Made by a program: the position numbers and the translations under genes. Below the pieces are notes generated by a model. The model was not told where the DNA came from, ran no database searches, and saw only the letters and a program-made list of their open reading frames with translations. Below, one piece after another: positions 31,122-40,991 of a stretch of 64,000 nucleotides of DNA. This DNA is from a methane-oxidizing endosymbiont of Gigantopelta aegis. Its GTDB lineage: Bacteria; Pseudomonadota; Gammaproteobacteria; Methylococcales; Methylomonadaceae. The stretch lies in NCBI RefSeq assembly GCF_016097405.1, contig NZ_JAEHGD010000001.1, positions 1,671,693 to 1,735,692 on the forward strand, in the 5' to 3' direction. Numbering within the stretch: position 1 is the stretch's first letter; each line of letters begins with the position of its first letter.

Positions 31122-32044
31122 GCGTGTGTTTGCGTGGTCAGGCTGATAAAAATATCTTCCATGGATTTTTTGAGTGGGGCGATAGCTTCAAGTCCCCACC
31201 GATTTTCCAGTACACAGGCTGCCAGTATATCCGTTACGGCAGTCTTTGCGTGGAAATGGACAATATAGTCGTGAGGCGATTGGACTTCTACTGCGGTAAT
31301 GCCATCGAGTGCTTTGATGGTGTCGATATCGATCGGTTGTCGTGTGCGGAGTTTGATGCGCTCCGTGTTCATCAGCCGATTCAGGCCAGCAATGGATTCT
31401 TTCAGGATAAGTCGGCCTTGGTCGATGATTTGGACATGGCTACAGGATTGTTGCACTTCCGATAAAATATGGGTGGACAGAATAATGCCGTGTTCTTCAC
31501 CTAATTGTTTAATCAGTTGGCGAATTTCCTGGATTTGAATTGGGTCTAGGCCGACGGTGGGTTCATCGAGTATGATCACATCGGGTTCATGGAGGATCGA
31601 TTGGGCAATACCAACTCGTTGCTGAAAGCCTTTTGATAATTGATTGATCAACCGATGGCGCACGGATTCAAGGCCGCAGCGCTGCTCGGCCTTGTGTACG
31701 GCTTTCGCGCATCGTTGCCGTGGAACGCGATGCAGGCGGGCGCAATAGTGCAAGAATTCATGGACAGTAAGGTCTTTATAGAGTGGTGGCGTGTCGGGTA
31801 AATAGCCTAATGCCGATTTGGCCTGTTTGGGCTGGTCGAGAAGGTCGATGCCGTTGATTAAAATCTGACCGGCACTCGGTGCCAGGCAGCCGCAAAGCAT
31901 CTGCATCGTGGTTGTTTTGCCCGCACCATTTTTGCCTAGAAACCCGAGTATTTCGCCTTTATTAAGGTTGAAGCTGACATCGTCAACGGCACATTGACGG
32001 CCATAAAAGCGGGACAGGTTTTTGGCTTCAATCAGTGCTGTCAT
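31118..32044 (-). CDS. ABC transporter ATP-binding protein
   Basis: The 308-residue ATPase has Walker A (GKNGAGKTTTM), the signature LSKGFQQRVGIAQ, Walker B (VIILDEPTVGLDP) and the switch His in STHILSE. About 80 C-terminal residues form the extra domain seen in ABC-2 drug/polysaccharide exporters. It powers the permease encoded next. It starts 12 bases after hflD. Confidence 0.93.
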   Translation of the reverse strand: MTALIEAKNLSRFYGRQCAVDDVSFNLNKGEILGFLGKNGAGKTTTMQMLCGCLAPSAGQILINGIDLLDQPKQAKSALGYLPDTPPLYKDLTVHEFLHYCARLHRVPRQRCAKAVHKAEQRCGLESVRHRLINQLSKGFQQRVGIAQSILHEPDVIILDEPTVGLDPIQIQEIRQLIKQLGEEHGIILSTHILSEVQQSCSHVQIIDQGRLILKESIAGLNRLMNTERIKLRTRQPIDIDTIKALDGITAVEVQSPHDYIVHFHAKTAVTDILAACVLENRWGLEAIAPLKKSMEDIFISLTTQTHA

Positions 32045-32056
32045 ACTTTGACAGGC

Positions 32057-32680
32057 TTAAAGTTGGGATTGCAGAAATTGAAGTTCATCGCGGTATTTTT
32101 GACGCAGCAGCAAGAATTTCCAGCGTGCGCCACCACATTGACGCCACAACATAGCCGAGCGAATACCGGCCAATAATAAGGCGCGGATACGATTGACGAT
32201 GGCTTGATTTGACAGGTATTCCGGTTTTCCATCAACCATGATTTTAGGGGGAATGGTACTGATGGTTCTGTGATATAAATCGGCTAGACTGGCCAGAACA
32301 TTATCGTGTAGCAGCTCAAAATAATCTGCCTGGGATTGCGCTTTTTGTACGCCTTCGGCTACAGTTTTGAGCATTTGTGGGCGATTGGATAATTGCCGTT
32401 CTAGATAGACTAACGAGGCCGCATAGCGTGCCTGCTGAGGGTGCAGAATTTGTTTTTTAGCCAGATGTTTTTCCAAAAACGTCAGACCTATCTTCAATCC
32501 TTCAAGATCGCCATAAACCGATAAAACGCTATCAGGATGGGTTTGCATAATACTGCCAATGCTGGCTTGCATGGCCTTTGTATCGGCTTTTCCAGTTGAG
32601 GCTAATTGCTCGACCAGCGCGCAGGCCTGCGCAATACCGGCCAGAGCGATGGTTTGATGGGTAAATGATTTTGCCGTCAT
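32057..32680 (-). CDS. hflD: HflD-like protein (YcfC family)
   Basis: The 207-residue helical protein matches the HflD/YcfC family, including QTIALAGIAQACALVEQLA at the N-terminus and AIVNRIRALLLAGIRSAMLWRQCGG near the end. In E. coli HflD is a membrane-associated protein that affects lambda CII stability, and its gene follows mnmA. Here it heads the ABC transporter operon instead, and mnmA is not in the window. Confidence 0.88.
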   Translation of the reverse strand: MTAKSFTHQTIALAGIAQACALVEQLASTGKADTKAMQASIGSIMQTHPDSVLSVYGDLEGLKIGLTFLEKHLAKKQILHPQQARYAASLVYLERQLSNRPQMLKTVAEGVQKAQSQADYFELLHDNVLASLADLYHRTISTIPPKIMVDGKPEYLSNQAIVNRIRALLLAGIRSAMLWRQCGGARWKFLLLRQKYRDELQFLQSQL

Positions 32681-32780
32681 GTTCGTACAGCATCCATTTT
32701 TCTTTGTTGAGTTATATTCACTTGTAAAAGGTCGTTGAAATATAAATTTAGTGTGAACTTTTAATAAAAATGGTGCTGTA

Positions 32781-33224
32781 TTAACATGGCGCGCTGGCCT
32801 GGCAGACAGGCTTGACTGGTTTGCCTGCTTTCAGCCAAGATTTGAGTCCTGTCGATAAATGATTGATATGCTCCAAACCCAATTTTTTAGTCAGGAAGTT
32901 CCCGACCAAACCACTGCGATGACCTGAACGACAAACCAGAATGACTGGCTGGTCGGGTGATTTCCGGAGCTGGTCAAATTGGGTGAGCCAGGTTTGTGTC
33001 AAGGCATTGCCGTCTTTATCAAAAAATTGTAATGGAACGCTGCCGGGGATAACGCCGGTTTGCTTCCACTCTTCTGGAGTTCGAACATCAATAATCAAGA
33101 CATCGCCTTGTTTTTGCAGGGCTTCGACCTCTTCGACAGAGAGATTTTTAAGATCTGCGGCCCATAAAAGACCGGAAAAGAGTAGAAAAAACAAAAAGGA
33201 AAATAATGATAAGGTGTTTTTCAT
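32781..33224 (-). CDS. Exported rhodanese-domain protein
   Basis: The 147-residue protein has a signal peptide (SLFSFLFFLLFSGLLWAAD) and one rhodanese domain (VLIIDVRTPEEWKQTGVIPGS) with the catalytic Cys in VCRSGHRSG. The C-terminal tail PVCQASAPC adds two Cys residues. Periplasmic sulfur transfer is plausible, and soxYZ elsewhere in the window handles related chemistry. It begins three bases after the EAL-HDOD gene, which suggests co-transcription. Confidence 0.88.
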   Translation of the reverse strand: MKNTLSLFSFLFFLLFSGLLWAADLKNLSVEEVEALQKQGDVLIIDVRTPEEWKQTGVIPGSVPLQFFDKDGNALTQTWLTQFDQLRKSPDQPVILVCRSGHRSGLVGNFLTKKLGLEHINHLSTGLKSWLKAGKPVKPVCQASAPC

Positions 33225-33227
33225 GGG

Positions 33228-34427
33228 TTAGGTTGCATTGCTAAGAAGTTGGTTGGTCCACTCAATACTTTGCAGATAAAGTTGACTCATATTGGGCGGT
33301 AAAGATGATTGTACCTCAGTAAGCGAATTTTCCCATTTTTCATAATCTAAAACAAGCGCCAACACCTGGCCTGCTGTCCCTGAGTGATGCAAGATTGCAT
33401 CGCTGATATTTTTCTCTAGAGGAAGTTGAGCTATGATTTCATCTAGTGGGGCATCCATGAGGCTATCTAAGCCGGAGAACATACCAATCATAAATAAGGT
33501 TTCGGCTTTTTCGGAAAAATGGGGTGCCAATAATTCACATATTTTGGCGCGAACCATTAGGCTTTGGATAACGACGAGTGGTTTTTCAGTCATGGACGAT
33601 AATGTCAAAATATTGATCCACTGCTTTAATTGGTTTAAGCCTAATAGTGATACGGCATGTGAAATCGATTCTACGCGGCGCGGGACTGCGAAAAAGGAAG
33701 AGTTTATATAATGCAGTAGTTTATAGGCCAGGCTAGGGCAATGATTGATAATATGACTGATTTCGTTAAAAGACACATCAGGTTGGTTAACTTTAGCCAA
33801 TAAATTCATAACACCTGTTTGATTGACTTCTTTTCGTTTGCCCTGAATTGTTTCCGGTTTTTTGAAGAAGAATCCTTGAAAAAGGCTGCAGCCTGCTTGC
33901 TGTAGAATTTGAAATTCTTCATGCGTTTCAACTTTTTCGGCCAGTAAGGTCAGTTGATAAGGTTTGAGTTGTTCAATTAAAGCCAGTGTTTTTTTCATCG
34001 GCATTTGCATGATGTCAAGCTTTATGATGTCAGCAAATTCCAATAAAGGCAGCCATTCCGGGGTTAGAATAAAATCATCCAGTGCCAGCGTATAGCCTTT
34101 GTTTGAAAACTCTTTTAACGTTGAAACCAGTTCGGGGGTTATATTGATGCCTTCTAAAACTTCGATAACGACACGATCTTTAGGTAAGTGTAAGGGGGTT
34201 TTGTCGAGTAGGTTTTGTTCGGTAAAATTAACAAAAGCCTTTGCACTACCAACAAGATTATTTAAACCGATTTCAAGCAAAGTATCCGAAATAACCTGGT
34301 TCGTTGCTAAATGTGCATCATCAGGGTTGGATATATCAAAATTACGCCCTCGAAACAGAATTTCATAGGCAAAAATATCTAGATTATGGTCAAGGATTTG
34401 CTGGCGCCCGATCAGAATTTCTTGCAT
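33228..34427 (-). CDS. EAL-HDOD signalling protein (YuxH-type)
   Basis: The 399-residue protein joins an N-terminal degenerate EAL domain to a C-terminal HDOD domain (from about residue 200: LLAKVNQPDVSFNEISHIINHCPSLAYKLL). The EAL signature reads EIL in AYEILFRGRN. DDF and KLD remain in ALDDFI and IIKLDIM, and a Lys remains in LLAEKVET. Loss of several metal-binding acids suggests it binds rather than hydrolyses cyclic di-GMP. It is divergent from copZ and leads the rhodanese gene. Confidence 0.87.
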   Translation of the reverse strand: MQEILIGRQQILDHNLDIFAYEILFRGRNFDISNPDDAHLATNQVISDTLLEIGLNNLVGSAKAFVNFTEQNLLDKTPLHLPKDRVVIEVLEGINITPELVSTLKEFSNKGYTLALDDFILTPEWLPLLEFADIIKLDIMQMPMKKTLALIEQLKPYQLTLLAEKVETHEEFQILQQAGCSLFQGFFFKKPETIQGKRKEVNQTGVMNLLAKVNQPDVSFNEISHIINHCPSLAYKLLHYINSSFFAVPRRVESISHAVSLLGLNQLKQWINILTLSSMTEKPLVVIQSLMVRAKICELLAPHFSEKAETLFMIGMFSGLDSLMDAPLDEIIAQLPLEKNISDAILHHSGTAGQVLALVLDYEKWENSLTEVQSSLPPNMSQLYLQSIEWTNQLLSNAT

Positions 34428-34454
34428 AGTTCGTTTTGATTATAGTTATCATAT

Positions 34455-34466
34455 TTGTTGCAACAA
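34455..34466. repeat. Perfect 12-bp palindrome in the EAL-HDOD/copZ intergenic region
   Basis: TTGTTGCAACAA reads the same on both strands and lies upstream of the predicted copZ -35 element. It may be an operator half of a regulated divergent promoter. Confidence 0.4.
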
Positions 34467-34472
34467 CGATGC

Positions 34473-34500
34473 TTGCCATCATATTATGATGACGTACACT
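34473..34500 (+). promoter_or_regulatory. Predicted copZ promoter with palindromic spacer
   Basis: TTGCCA (34473-34478), a 16-base spacer and TACACT (34495-34500). The spacer is almost filled by the 15-bp palindrome CATCATATTATGATG (34477-34491). A protein bound there would block polymerase, so this looks like a repressor site rather than the long-spacer CueR/MerR arrangement. Confidence 0.4.
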
Positions 34501-34537
34501 ATTTATTCTAGTAGAAAAAAATAAAGAGGAGAGAAAA

Positions 34538-34750
34538 ATGACTGAAACAGTAGTTTTAAAAGTAACGGGCATGAAATGCGGTGGTTGCGAAAATAATGTG
34601 AAACAGAAACTATCGGAATTAGAGGGCATTACTGAAGTAAAGGCAGATCATAAAGCCGATTCGGTTGAAGTTAGCTTTGATGCGTCAAAAATTGATCTGG
34701 CGGCTATTAAGCAAGCTATTACCGATGCCGGCTATGTCGTTAACGATTAA
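34538..34750 (+). CDS. copZ: Copper chaperone, heavy-metal-associated domain
   Basis: The 70-residue single HMA domain has the metal site MKCGGCENNV and the ferredoxin-like pattern ending AITDAGYVV. It probably hands Cu(I) to the ATPase encoded 87 bases downstream. GAGGAGAG precedes the ATG. Methanotrophs handle much copper for methane oxidation, so the pair is expected. Confidence 0.9.
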   Translation: MTETVVLKVTGMKCGGCENNVKQKLSELEGITEVKADHKADSVEVSFDASKIDLAAIKQAITDAGYVVND

Positions 34751-34849
34751 CATAAAGTTAGTACAAAATATTCAGTAGCTTATGCATAGGGCGGTTGGCA
34801 ATATTCGAGTTAATTCTCGTCCGATGGCACAACGATAGTGGTAGACGAT

Positions 34850-37111
34850 ATGAATAATGAAATACAGACAGATTCAACACCTGAAATTCGACTCTCTATT
34901 TTAGGGATGAGTTGCGCTGGTTGTGTGGGGGCTGTGGAAGGCGCATTAAAACAAGTGCCAGGTGTGGAATCTGTCAACGTTAACTTTGCCAATCATACGG
35001 CGACAGTGCAGGGTAATGTCGATCCTGAACAATTGAAACAGGCCGTGCAGGAAGCGGGGTATGACGCTGCGGTGATGGAGGGCCTAGAAGACCCCGCTGA
35101 AGAAGAGCAGCAGGAAATGGCGCGTTATCAAAAGCTGATAAAAAAAGCGATTGTCGCCGCAGCGTTTGGCTTTCCATTGATGATTGCTGGCCATTTAGGC
35201 TGGCTGCCCGAAATAGACAGCGAAGCCGGTCAGGTTTTTTGGCCCTATGTGTCATTGATAACGTTGGGAATTTTATATTATTCCGGGGGACATTTTTTTC
35301 AAGGAGCGATCAAGTCGTTTAAATTAGGGCAGGCCAATATGGATACCCTGATTGCTTTGGGAACCGGAGCGGCCTGGTTTTATTCGACCATTTTAATTGA
35401 TTTTGCCGATAAAATGCCGTCTTTGTCGCCGCACGCTTATTTTGAAGCCTCGGTGATTATTCTAGCCTTTATCAATTTCGGAAGTGCATTGGAAACCCGC
35501 GCCCGGGGCAAAACATCCGCTGCAATTCGTGAATTGATTGGCTTGCAGCCTCGTACTGCACGCGTGATACGAGACGGTCAGGAAATGGATGTACCAATCG
35601 AAGATGTTGGTTTGGGTGAAACTATCCGCGTCCGGCCCGGGGAAAAAATCCCGGTAGATGGTGAGGTGATTGAAGGCCATTCCACGGTGGATGAATCCAT
35701 GCTGACGGGGGAGTCCATGCCCGTTGAGAAAACTGTGGGCTCAGAAGTTGTCGCCGGAACGATGAATATCAAAGGTAGCTTTTTATTCAAAGCAACCCGA
35801 ATCGGCCGAGATACCGCGCTGGCGCAAATTATTGAAAGTGTCCGTCAGGCGCAAAGCACTAAACCGGCACTTGCCCGGCTGGCCGATAAAATCTCGGCCA
35901 TTTTTGTGCCAGCCGTAGTCGCTATTTCTGTATTCACCTTTTTTGTCTGGCTGATTTTTGGCCCCGAACCTTCATTAGGCTACGCCTTTGTCACGTCGAT
36001 GACGGTTCTGGTGATCGCTTGTCCATGCGCACTAGGGCTGGCAACCCCAATTTCTGTCATGGTGGCCGTCGGTCGTGCGGCACAAATGGGTATTTTAATT
36101 CGCAATGGCGAAGCCTTGCAGGTTGCCGGGAAAATAAGCAGCATCATTTTGGATAAAACCGGCACAGTGACCGAGGGTAAGCCAAGTGTGACTGCAATTG
36201 AAGCCTTCACTGGTTTCAAAAAAGATGAGGTATTACGATGCGCAGCCAGTCTTGAGGCCGGCTCAGAACACCCTTTAGCGGCAGCGATTTTGGCGGCAGC
36301 CAAAGAAAAATCGTTACCGCTGACTAAGGTGAGCAAGTTTGAAGCTATTGCTGGACATGGTATTTGTGCTGAAAGTGAGGAGCAGCCGATGTGTTTTGGC
36401 AATGAGGCTTTGATGGAAAGCCGGGGGATTAAACTGACGACAACACAAAAGAAAAAACTGGATGGATTGTCTGAACAAGGTCAAACGGCTATGCTGCTGG
36501 CTGTCGATGGCAAAATTGCCGGTATTATTGCGGTATCTGACCCGATTAAAAAAGATTCTTCCGAAGCGATTAAGCGATTGCAAGGGCAAGGTATTCGCGT
36601 GCTGATGGTGACCGGCGATAATGAAGTGACGGCAAAAGCTATTGCCAAACAGGCCGGGATTTCTGAAGTACGGGCGCAGGTATTGCCAGAAGATAAAGCG
36701 AAAGTCGTTAAAGAACTGCAGGGTCAAGGCGAAATCGTTGGCATGGTCGGTGATGGTATCAATGATGCGCCAGCTTTGGCTCAGGCAAATGTCGGTTTTG
36801 CTATCGGTACAGGTACTGATGTCGCAATAGAAAGTGCCGATATTGTGATTATGCAGGGTTCTTTACTTAAAGTGCTCGATGCCATCGCCTTATCGAAAGC
36901 AACGGTTTTAAATATTAAACAAAACCTGTTCGGCGCTTTTATTTATAACAGTATCGGCATTCCAGTCGCAGCGGGCGTGTTGTATCCTGTTTTTGGTATT
37001 TTATTGAGTCCGATGATTGCGGGGGCTGCGATGGCCATGTCATCGGTGACCGTCGTGACTAACGCGAATCGCTTGCGTTGGATAAAGTTGTCTGAAGATA
37101 ATGATGAGTAG
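34850..37111 (+). CDS. copA: Copper-exporting P1B-type ATPase
   Basis: The pump of about 753 residues has one N-terminal HMA domain ([15 protein letters not shown]). It carries the actuator TGES loop ([12 protein letters not shown]), the transmembrane metal site [10 protein letters not shown], the phosphorylated Asp in DKTGTVTEG, the HP motif (GSEHPLAAA) and the hinge [13 protein letters not shown] with the later Met/Ser-rich helix marks the Cu(I) class. I prefer ATG 34850 over GTG 34838, although no strong ribosome site precedes either. It follows copZ and ends at a shared terminator. Confidence 0.94.
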   Translation: MNNEIQTDSTPEIRLSILGMSCAGCVGAVEGALKQVPGVESVNVNFANHTATVQGNVDPEQLKQAVQEAGYDAAVMEGLEDPAEEEQQEMARYQKLIKKAIVAAAFGFPLMIAGHLGWLPEIDSEAGQVFWPYVSLITLGILYYSGGHFFQGAIKSFKLGQANMDTLIALGTGAAWFYSTILIDFADKMPSLSPHAYFEASVIILAFINFGSALETRARGKTSAAIRELIGLQPRTARVIRDGQEMDVPIEDVGLGETIRVRPGEKIPVDGEVIEGHSTVDESMLTGESMPVEKTVGSEVVAGTMNIKGSFLFKATRIGRDTALAQIIESVRQAQSTKPALARLADKISAIFVPAVVAISVFTFFVWLIFGPEPSLGYAFVTSMTVLVIACPCALGLATPISVMVAVGRAAQMGILIRNGEALQVAGKISSIILDKTGTVTEGKPSVTAIEAFTGFKKDEVLRCAASLEAGSEHPLAAAILAAAKEKSLPLTKVSKFEAIAGHGICAESEEQPMCFGNEALMESRGIKLTTTQKKKLDGLSEQGQTAMLLAVDGKIAGIIAVSDPIKKDSSEAIKRLQGQGIRVLMVTGDNEVTAKAIAKQAGISEVRAQVLPEDKAKVVKELQGQGEIVGMVGDGINDAPALAQANVGFAIGTGTDVAIESADIVIMQGSLLKVLDAIALSKATVLNIKQNLFGAFIYNSIGIPVAAGVLYPVFGILLSPMIAGAAMAMSSVTVVTNANRLRWIKLSEDNDE

Positions 37112-37126
37112 CTTTAACTTAAGCAC

Positions 37127-37158
37127 AAAAAAAGCCCGGATTATCCGGGCTTTTTTTT
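37127..37158. terminator. Bidirectional intrinsic terminator between copA and ftsH
   Basis: A 7-A run, stem GCCCGGA, loop TTA, stem TCCGGGC and an 8-T run. The A and T tracts allow termination in both directions, which suits the convergent genes. Confidence 0.92.
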
Positions 37159-37170
37159 GTGGGTGGGATT

Positions 37171-39075
37171 TTAAGTCGCCAACGGCCCTTGCTTGGGGAT
37201 ACTGCTATCCGTTTTTTCAGGGCTGGCTTCTTCAGTATTGCCATCAGTTGATGCCGGTGGCTCTGAATCTGGCTTGGGCGGGTCAATTTTTTCCCCTTTC
37301 ATCAATTTGGCGATTTGATTTTTATCGATCGTTTCCCAATCCATCAGCGCTTGCGCCATATTATGCAGAATATCGATATGCTGTTTCAGGATATCTTCGG
37401 CGCGTTTGTAGTTGCGATCAATCAGGTTACGAATTTCGTCATCGATCATTTGTGCCATTTTTTCCGACATGGGTTTGGCTTGTGGGCCCATATAGCCTAA
37501 ACCTTCACTTTCGCCATAATCCATTGGTCCTAAATTGTCAGAAAGCCCCCATTTTGTCACCATGTTACGTGCAATCTGGGTAGCGCGTTCAATATCATTC
37601 GATGCACCCGTGGTAATTTTATTTTTTCCGTAAATCAGAGCTTCGGCGATTCGGCCGCCAAACAAACTGGCAATCTGGCTTTCCAGTTTGTCTTTACTGG
37701 CACTGTATTGATCTTGTTCCGGTAAGAACATAGTAATCCCTAAAGCACCGCCACGAGGCATGATGCTGACTTTGTAAACCGGATCATGTTCAGGCATTAA
37801 CTGTCCGACAATGGTATGTCCCGCTTCATGGTAGGCGGTCATCAACAAATCTTCCTTGCGCATGACCATACTGCGTTTTTCAGGACCCATCAGTAACTTG
37901 TCCCGTGCTTTATCCAGGTCTTCCATGGATACGATGCGTTTATTAGCGCGCGCCGCAAACAAAGCGCCTTCATTTAACAGGTTAGCGAGTTCAGCACCTG
38001 AAAAACCCGGTGTTCCACGCGCCAGGTCCCTCAGATTGACATCTTCTGCCAATGGGATTTTTTTGGCGTGAACCTTGAGAATTTGCTCCCGGCCTTTGAT
38101 ATCGGGCAGATTGACAGTAATTTGACGGTCAAAACGTCCTGGTCTGAGTAGAGCCTTATCCAACACATCGGCACGGTTAGTCGCTGCAATGACGATAATG
38201 CCTTCATTGCCGCTGAAACCATCCATTTCGACCAATAATTGGTTTAAGGTTTGTTCGCGTTCATCGTTGCCACCGCCCATGCCAGAGCCACGATGGCGAC
38301 CGACGGCATCGATTTCATCAATAAAGATAATACATGGCGCACGTTTTTTGGCTTGTTCAAACATGTCGCGGACACGAGAGGCGCCGACACCGACAAACAT
38401 TTCAACAAAATCAGAGCCCGAAATCGAGAAAAAAGGCACCTGAGCTTCCCCGGCAATAGCACGAGCGAGCAGGGTTTTACCAGTACCTGGAGGGCCGACC
38501 ATCAGTACACCGCGGGGGATTTTGCCGCCCAATTTTTCATATTTAGCCGGGTCTTTCAGAAAATCAACCATTTCGGCGACATCTTCTTTGGCTTCTTCAA
38601 CGCCAGCGACATCTTTGAATCCTACTTTAATCTGGTCTTCTTCCATCAATTTGGCGCGACTTTTGCCAAAACCCATTTGGCCGCCGCCATTTCCGGCTTG
38701 TTGACGACGCATAAAGTAAATCCAAACCGCAATCAACAGCAGCATAGGACCCCAGGACATGAAAAATTGCATCAGGGCGGAGGGCCGTTGTGGTTTGGCG
38801 ACTTTTATTTTGACCCCATTGGCCAACAAGTCGTCAATCATATGGGCGTCATCCGGGTTGTAGGTCGTAAACCGTTCGCCATTGGTGCGACGACCTTTGA
38901 TTTCTTCACCATCGATGGTGACTTCGGAAATGGCTCCACTCCGCACGTCTTCGATAAAGTCAGAGTAGGAGAGGGCGTAATTTCTTTCATAGGATGGCGA
39001 TGTTCGATTGAACATGGCAACCGCAACAACGACAATCACTGTCAGTACAAAAATCCTTGTGATGTGTGATTTCAT
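37171..39075 (-). CDS. ftsH: ATP-dependent zinc metalloprotease FtsH
   Basis: The 634-residue membrane AAA+ protease has two N-terminal membrane helices. The AAA module has Walker [19 protein letters not shown], the pore loop in [17 protein letters not shown], Walker [13 protein letters not shown] and the second region of homology [20 protein letters not shown]. The zinc site is HEAGH, with a third acidic ligand further on. A Pro/Ser/Thr-rich tail of about 35 residues ends it. It degrades membrane proteins and, in relatives, sigma-32 and LpxC. It is a lone gene between the copA terminator and a 200-base upstream region. Confidence 0.97.
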   Translation of the reverse strand: MKSHITRIFVLTVIVVVAVAMFNRTSPSYERNYALSYSDFIEDVRSGAISEVTIDGEEIKGRRTNGERFTTYNPDDAHMIDDLLANGVKIKVAKPQRPSALMQFFMSWGPMLLLIAVWIYFMRRQQAGNGGGQMGFGKSRAKLMEEDQIKVGFKDVAGVEEAKEDVAEMVDFLKDPAKYEKLGGKIPRGVLMVGPPGTGKTLLARAIAGEAQVPFFSISGSDFVEMFVGVGASRVRDMFEQAKKRAPCIIFIDEIDAVGRHRGSGMGGGNDEREQTLNQLLVEMDGFSGNEGIIVIAATNRADVLDKALLRPGRFDRQITVNLPDIKGREQILKVHAKKIPLAEDVNLRDLARGTPGFSGAELANLLNEGALFAARANKRIVSMEDLDKARDKLLMGPEKRSMVMRKEDLLMTAYHEAGHTIVGQLMPEHDPVYKVSIMPRGGALGITMFLPEQDQYSASKDKLESQIASLFGGRIAEALIYGKNKITTGASNDIERATQIARNMVTKWGLSDNLGPMDYGESEGLGYMGPQAKPMSEKMAQMIDDEIRNLIDRNYKRAEDILKQHIDILHNMAQALMDWETIDKNQIAKLMKGEKIDPPKPDSEPPASTDGNTEEASPEKTDSSIPKQGPLAT

Positions 39076-39226
39076 GCCTAAACCTCTTTAGTAGCAATAA
39101 TACTCAATCTCATTTGTCCTCTTTTCAGGAGGATAAGTTCAATTTTGTTTAAAATGGATAAATTACCTTTATTCTATACTAAATGAGTCTTGAATAACGG
39201 CTATTTAGCCTTTAGAGTCTTTAAAC

Positions 39227-39266
39227 TACCCTGTTCATCCATGAAAATTTATGGATGAACAGGGTA
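39227..39266. terminator. Perfect 16-bp hairpin downstream of the CDP-alcohol phosphatidyltransferase gene
   Basis: TACCCTGTTCATCCAT pairs perfectly with ATGGATGAACAGGGTA around an 8-base loop. It starts 12 bases after the stop of the five-gene minus-strand operon, so it probably ends or stabilises that transcript. There is no T run on the minus side, so termination may need Rho, or the hairpin may serve another purpose. Confidence 0.6.
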
Positions 39267-39277
39267 AAAGCGCGACA

Positions 39278-39871
39278 TCATTTCTTAGGTTTAGATGAAT
39301 GATGTTGCCACCACCAATGCCAAAGCGAACGGACATCGTATTGTAAGCGAGGTAAAATCAAAGTAAGCGCAATTTGCTCTACGGCGGCTAAAATATACAG
39401 GAAAACCGATAGCCGGAAGGGCCAGGCAATATCGAATAGAAACAATGGAAATAAAGACAGGCCAATAGTGGCCGCAGCCGCTTTAGACAACCAGGTATGA
39501 TAGCCGGTATAGGTGTCAAATTTTACGGTGGCAATTGTCGCAGGAACTAAATAACAGGCTAAAATGATGTAGAGATAGCGATCTTCCCGATGAACAATGT
39601 CGGGCCATAGCCACCAACTACCAAATCCGATGGTCAGGTAAATCACTAAATCGGCCCAAGTATCCAGCATGGCACCGAAAGGGCTGCTGAGTTTCATCAC
39701 GCGGGCCACCAATCCGTCCAGAATATCACTTATAAAGGCAATGGCCAAAATAAACATGAAAGCATCGCCATAACCGTGCCAAGCGAGCCAAAGCATGACC
39801 GGCGCCATAATGAAACGAGAACAGGTGAGCATATTAGGCACAGTGTATAGGGCTGAAATTTTGGCTTTCAT
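39278..39871 (-). CDS. CDP-alcohol phosphatidyltransferase family protein
   Basis: The protein of about 197 residues carries the family catalytic motif D-x2-D-G-x2-A-R-x8-G-x3-D-x3-D in DILDGLVARVMKLSSPFGAM followed by LDTWAD. About six membrane helices surround it. Enzymes of this family join a CDP-activated lipid to an alcohol (or the reverse) in the inner membrane, as in PgsA and related synthases. The acceptor is unknown. I place the start at ATG 39871, with AGGA a few bases upstream. It lies 73 bases after the AlkB-like gene and is the last gene of the unusual cluster. Confidence 0.88.
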   Translation of the reverse strand: MKAKISALYTVPNMLTCSRFIMAPVMLWLAWHGYGDAFMFILAIAFISDILDGLVARVMKLSSPFGAMLDTWADLVIYLTIGFGSWWLWPDIVHREDRYLYIILACYLVPATIATVKFDTYTGYHTWLSKAAAATIGLSLFPLFLFDIAWPFRLSVFLYILAAVEQIALTLILPRLQYDVRSLWHWWWQHHSSKPKK

Positions 39872-39944
39872 GATGTTGAGTCCTGAAAAAAGCGGTTCAT
39901 AAGCTGCAATCACATGAATGTGCTTCCGCCCCTTGCTATTGCTG

Positions 39945-40991
39945 TCACAAATTCTGCTTTAAAATGGCTAACGATCTCTGACGATACCGGGCGTTGTTCA
40001 GTTTTACCCATAAATTAGTGACAAAATAACCGTAGGGCATTTTGGGGCCATTTGAAATATGAGGTGTTTTATAAAAGGGTAATGTTGCATTTTGGTGATG
40101 GCCAATATGGTTGTCCAGGCCAATGAGCGCATAATGGCTAAAGCTTGAAACATTGACCCAAGCTAGGCTGGCACAGGAGTTGTCGTGTAGCAACCCCCAG
40201 TGTTGATAATAATTGATGGTTTCCAATAAACGTACACCAGACAGCGCTTGGTAGAGAAAAACAAACCCCGCAGTCCATCCAAAATAAAACAGGATGAAAA
40301 TCAGAAAAACAGCTTCGAAAAGCAAGCCGTGAAAGACGCGGTTATTCATAAATCGCAGTGCTGTAGGGGGGGGATTTTTCAAGCGGTTTTGTTCGTAACG
40401 CCAGGCAAAATTGAAATTTTGACGATACACTCTTTGCCAATAATGGTTGAAATCTTCATTCAAGCGGGCTGTGGCAATATCATCTTGTGTTGCGACATTA
40501 GGGTGATGCGCATAAAGGTGACTGATTATAAAATGTTCATAACAGACGGTGCAGAGCAACATTTTCCCTAACAATCGGTCATATTTATTGCGGCGATGAA
40601 TAAGTTCATGCGCGACGATGATGGCGGAGCTTCCTGAACTGGTGCCCACTAAAATGCGCAGGACGATAATATTGACCAGAGTATTTGCAATAGTTTGAAT
40701 AGAGTGCCACTGTAATTGACTGGCATAATGCAGCATTAAACCGATAATAAAAAAATGCAGCATTGCCAAGGTATAGAGAATAGCCTTATAAAAACTTTCT
40801 GGCGCTGGAGTTTCAGTATTATCGGTTGAGATGGCGGGGCTTAACCAATCCATTAAAATAATTATCCATAATGGTAATGTCCACAGCATAGCGGCCAGTG
40901 CAGTGTGTGGGCCCGTTATCAAAAAAACAGTGACACTGAGTGGAAAAATAAAACTGAAGAGATATTTTAAGTCATTTAACATGCCGAGCAT
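39945..40991 (-). CDS. AlkB/fatty-acid-desaturase-like membrane di-iron enzyme
   Basis: The integral membrane protein of about 348 residues has the eight-His di-iron pattern of alkane hydroxylases: HELIHRRNK, HLYAHHPN, NYYQHWG in place of NYxEHYG, and HIGHHQN. Several membrane helices precede and separate the boxes. It should insert oxygen into, or desaturate, an alkyl chain using an electron donor that is not encoded nearby. ATG 40991 overlaps the end of the HDO gene by 20 bases; ATG 40982 is an alternative. It is distinct from soluble desaturases. The substrate is unknown. Confidence 0.85.
   Translation of the reverse strand: MLGMLNDLKYLFSFIFPLSVTVFLITGPHTALAAMLWTLPLWIIILMDWLSPAISTDNTETPAPESFYKAILYTLAMLHFFIIGLMLHYASQLQWHSIQTIANTLVNIIVLRILVGTSSGSSAIIVAHELIHRRNKYDRLLGKMLLCTVCYEHFIISHLYAHHPNVATQDDIATARLNEDFNHYWQRVYRQNFNFAWRYEQNRLKNPPPTALRFMNNRVFHGLLFEAVFLIFILFYFGWTAGFVFLYQALSGVRLLETINYYQHWGLLHDNSCASLAWVNVSSFSHYALIGLDNHIGHHQNATLPFYKTPHISNGPKMPYGYFVTNLWVKLNNARYRQRSLAILKQNL

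Noticed and set aside
38251-39069. 272-codon plus-strand frame opposite ftsH
   Set aside because: A shadow of the strongly conserved ftsH coding strand; no ribosome site, biased low-complexity composition.
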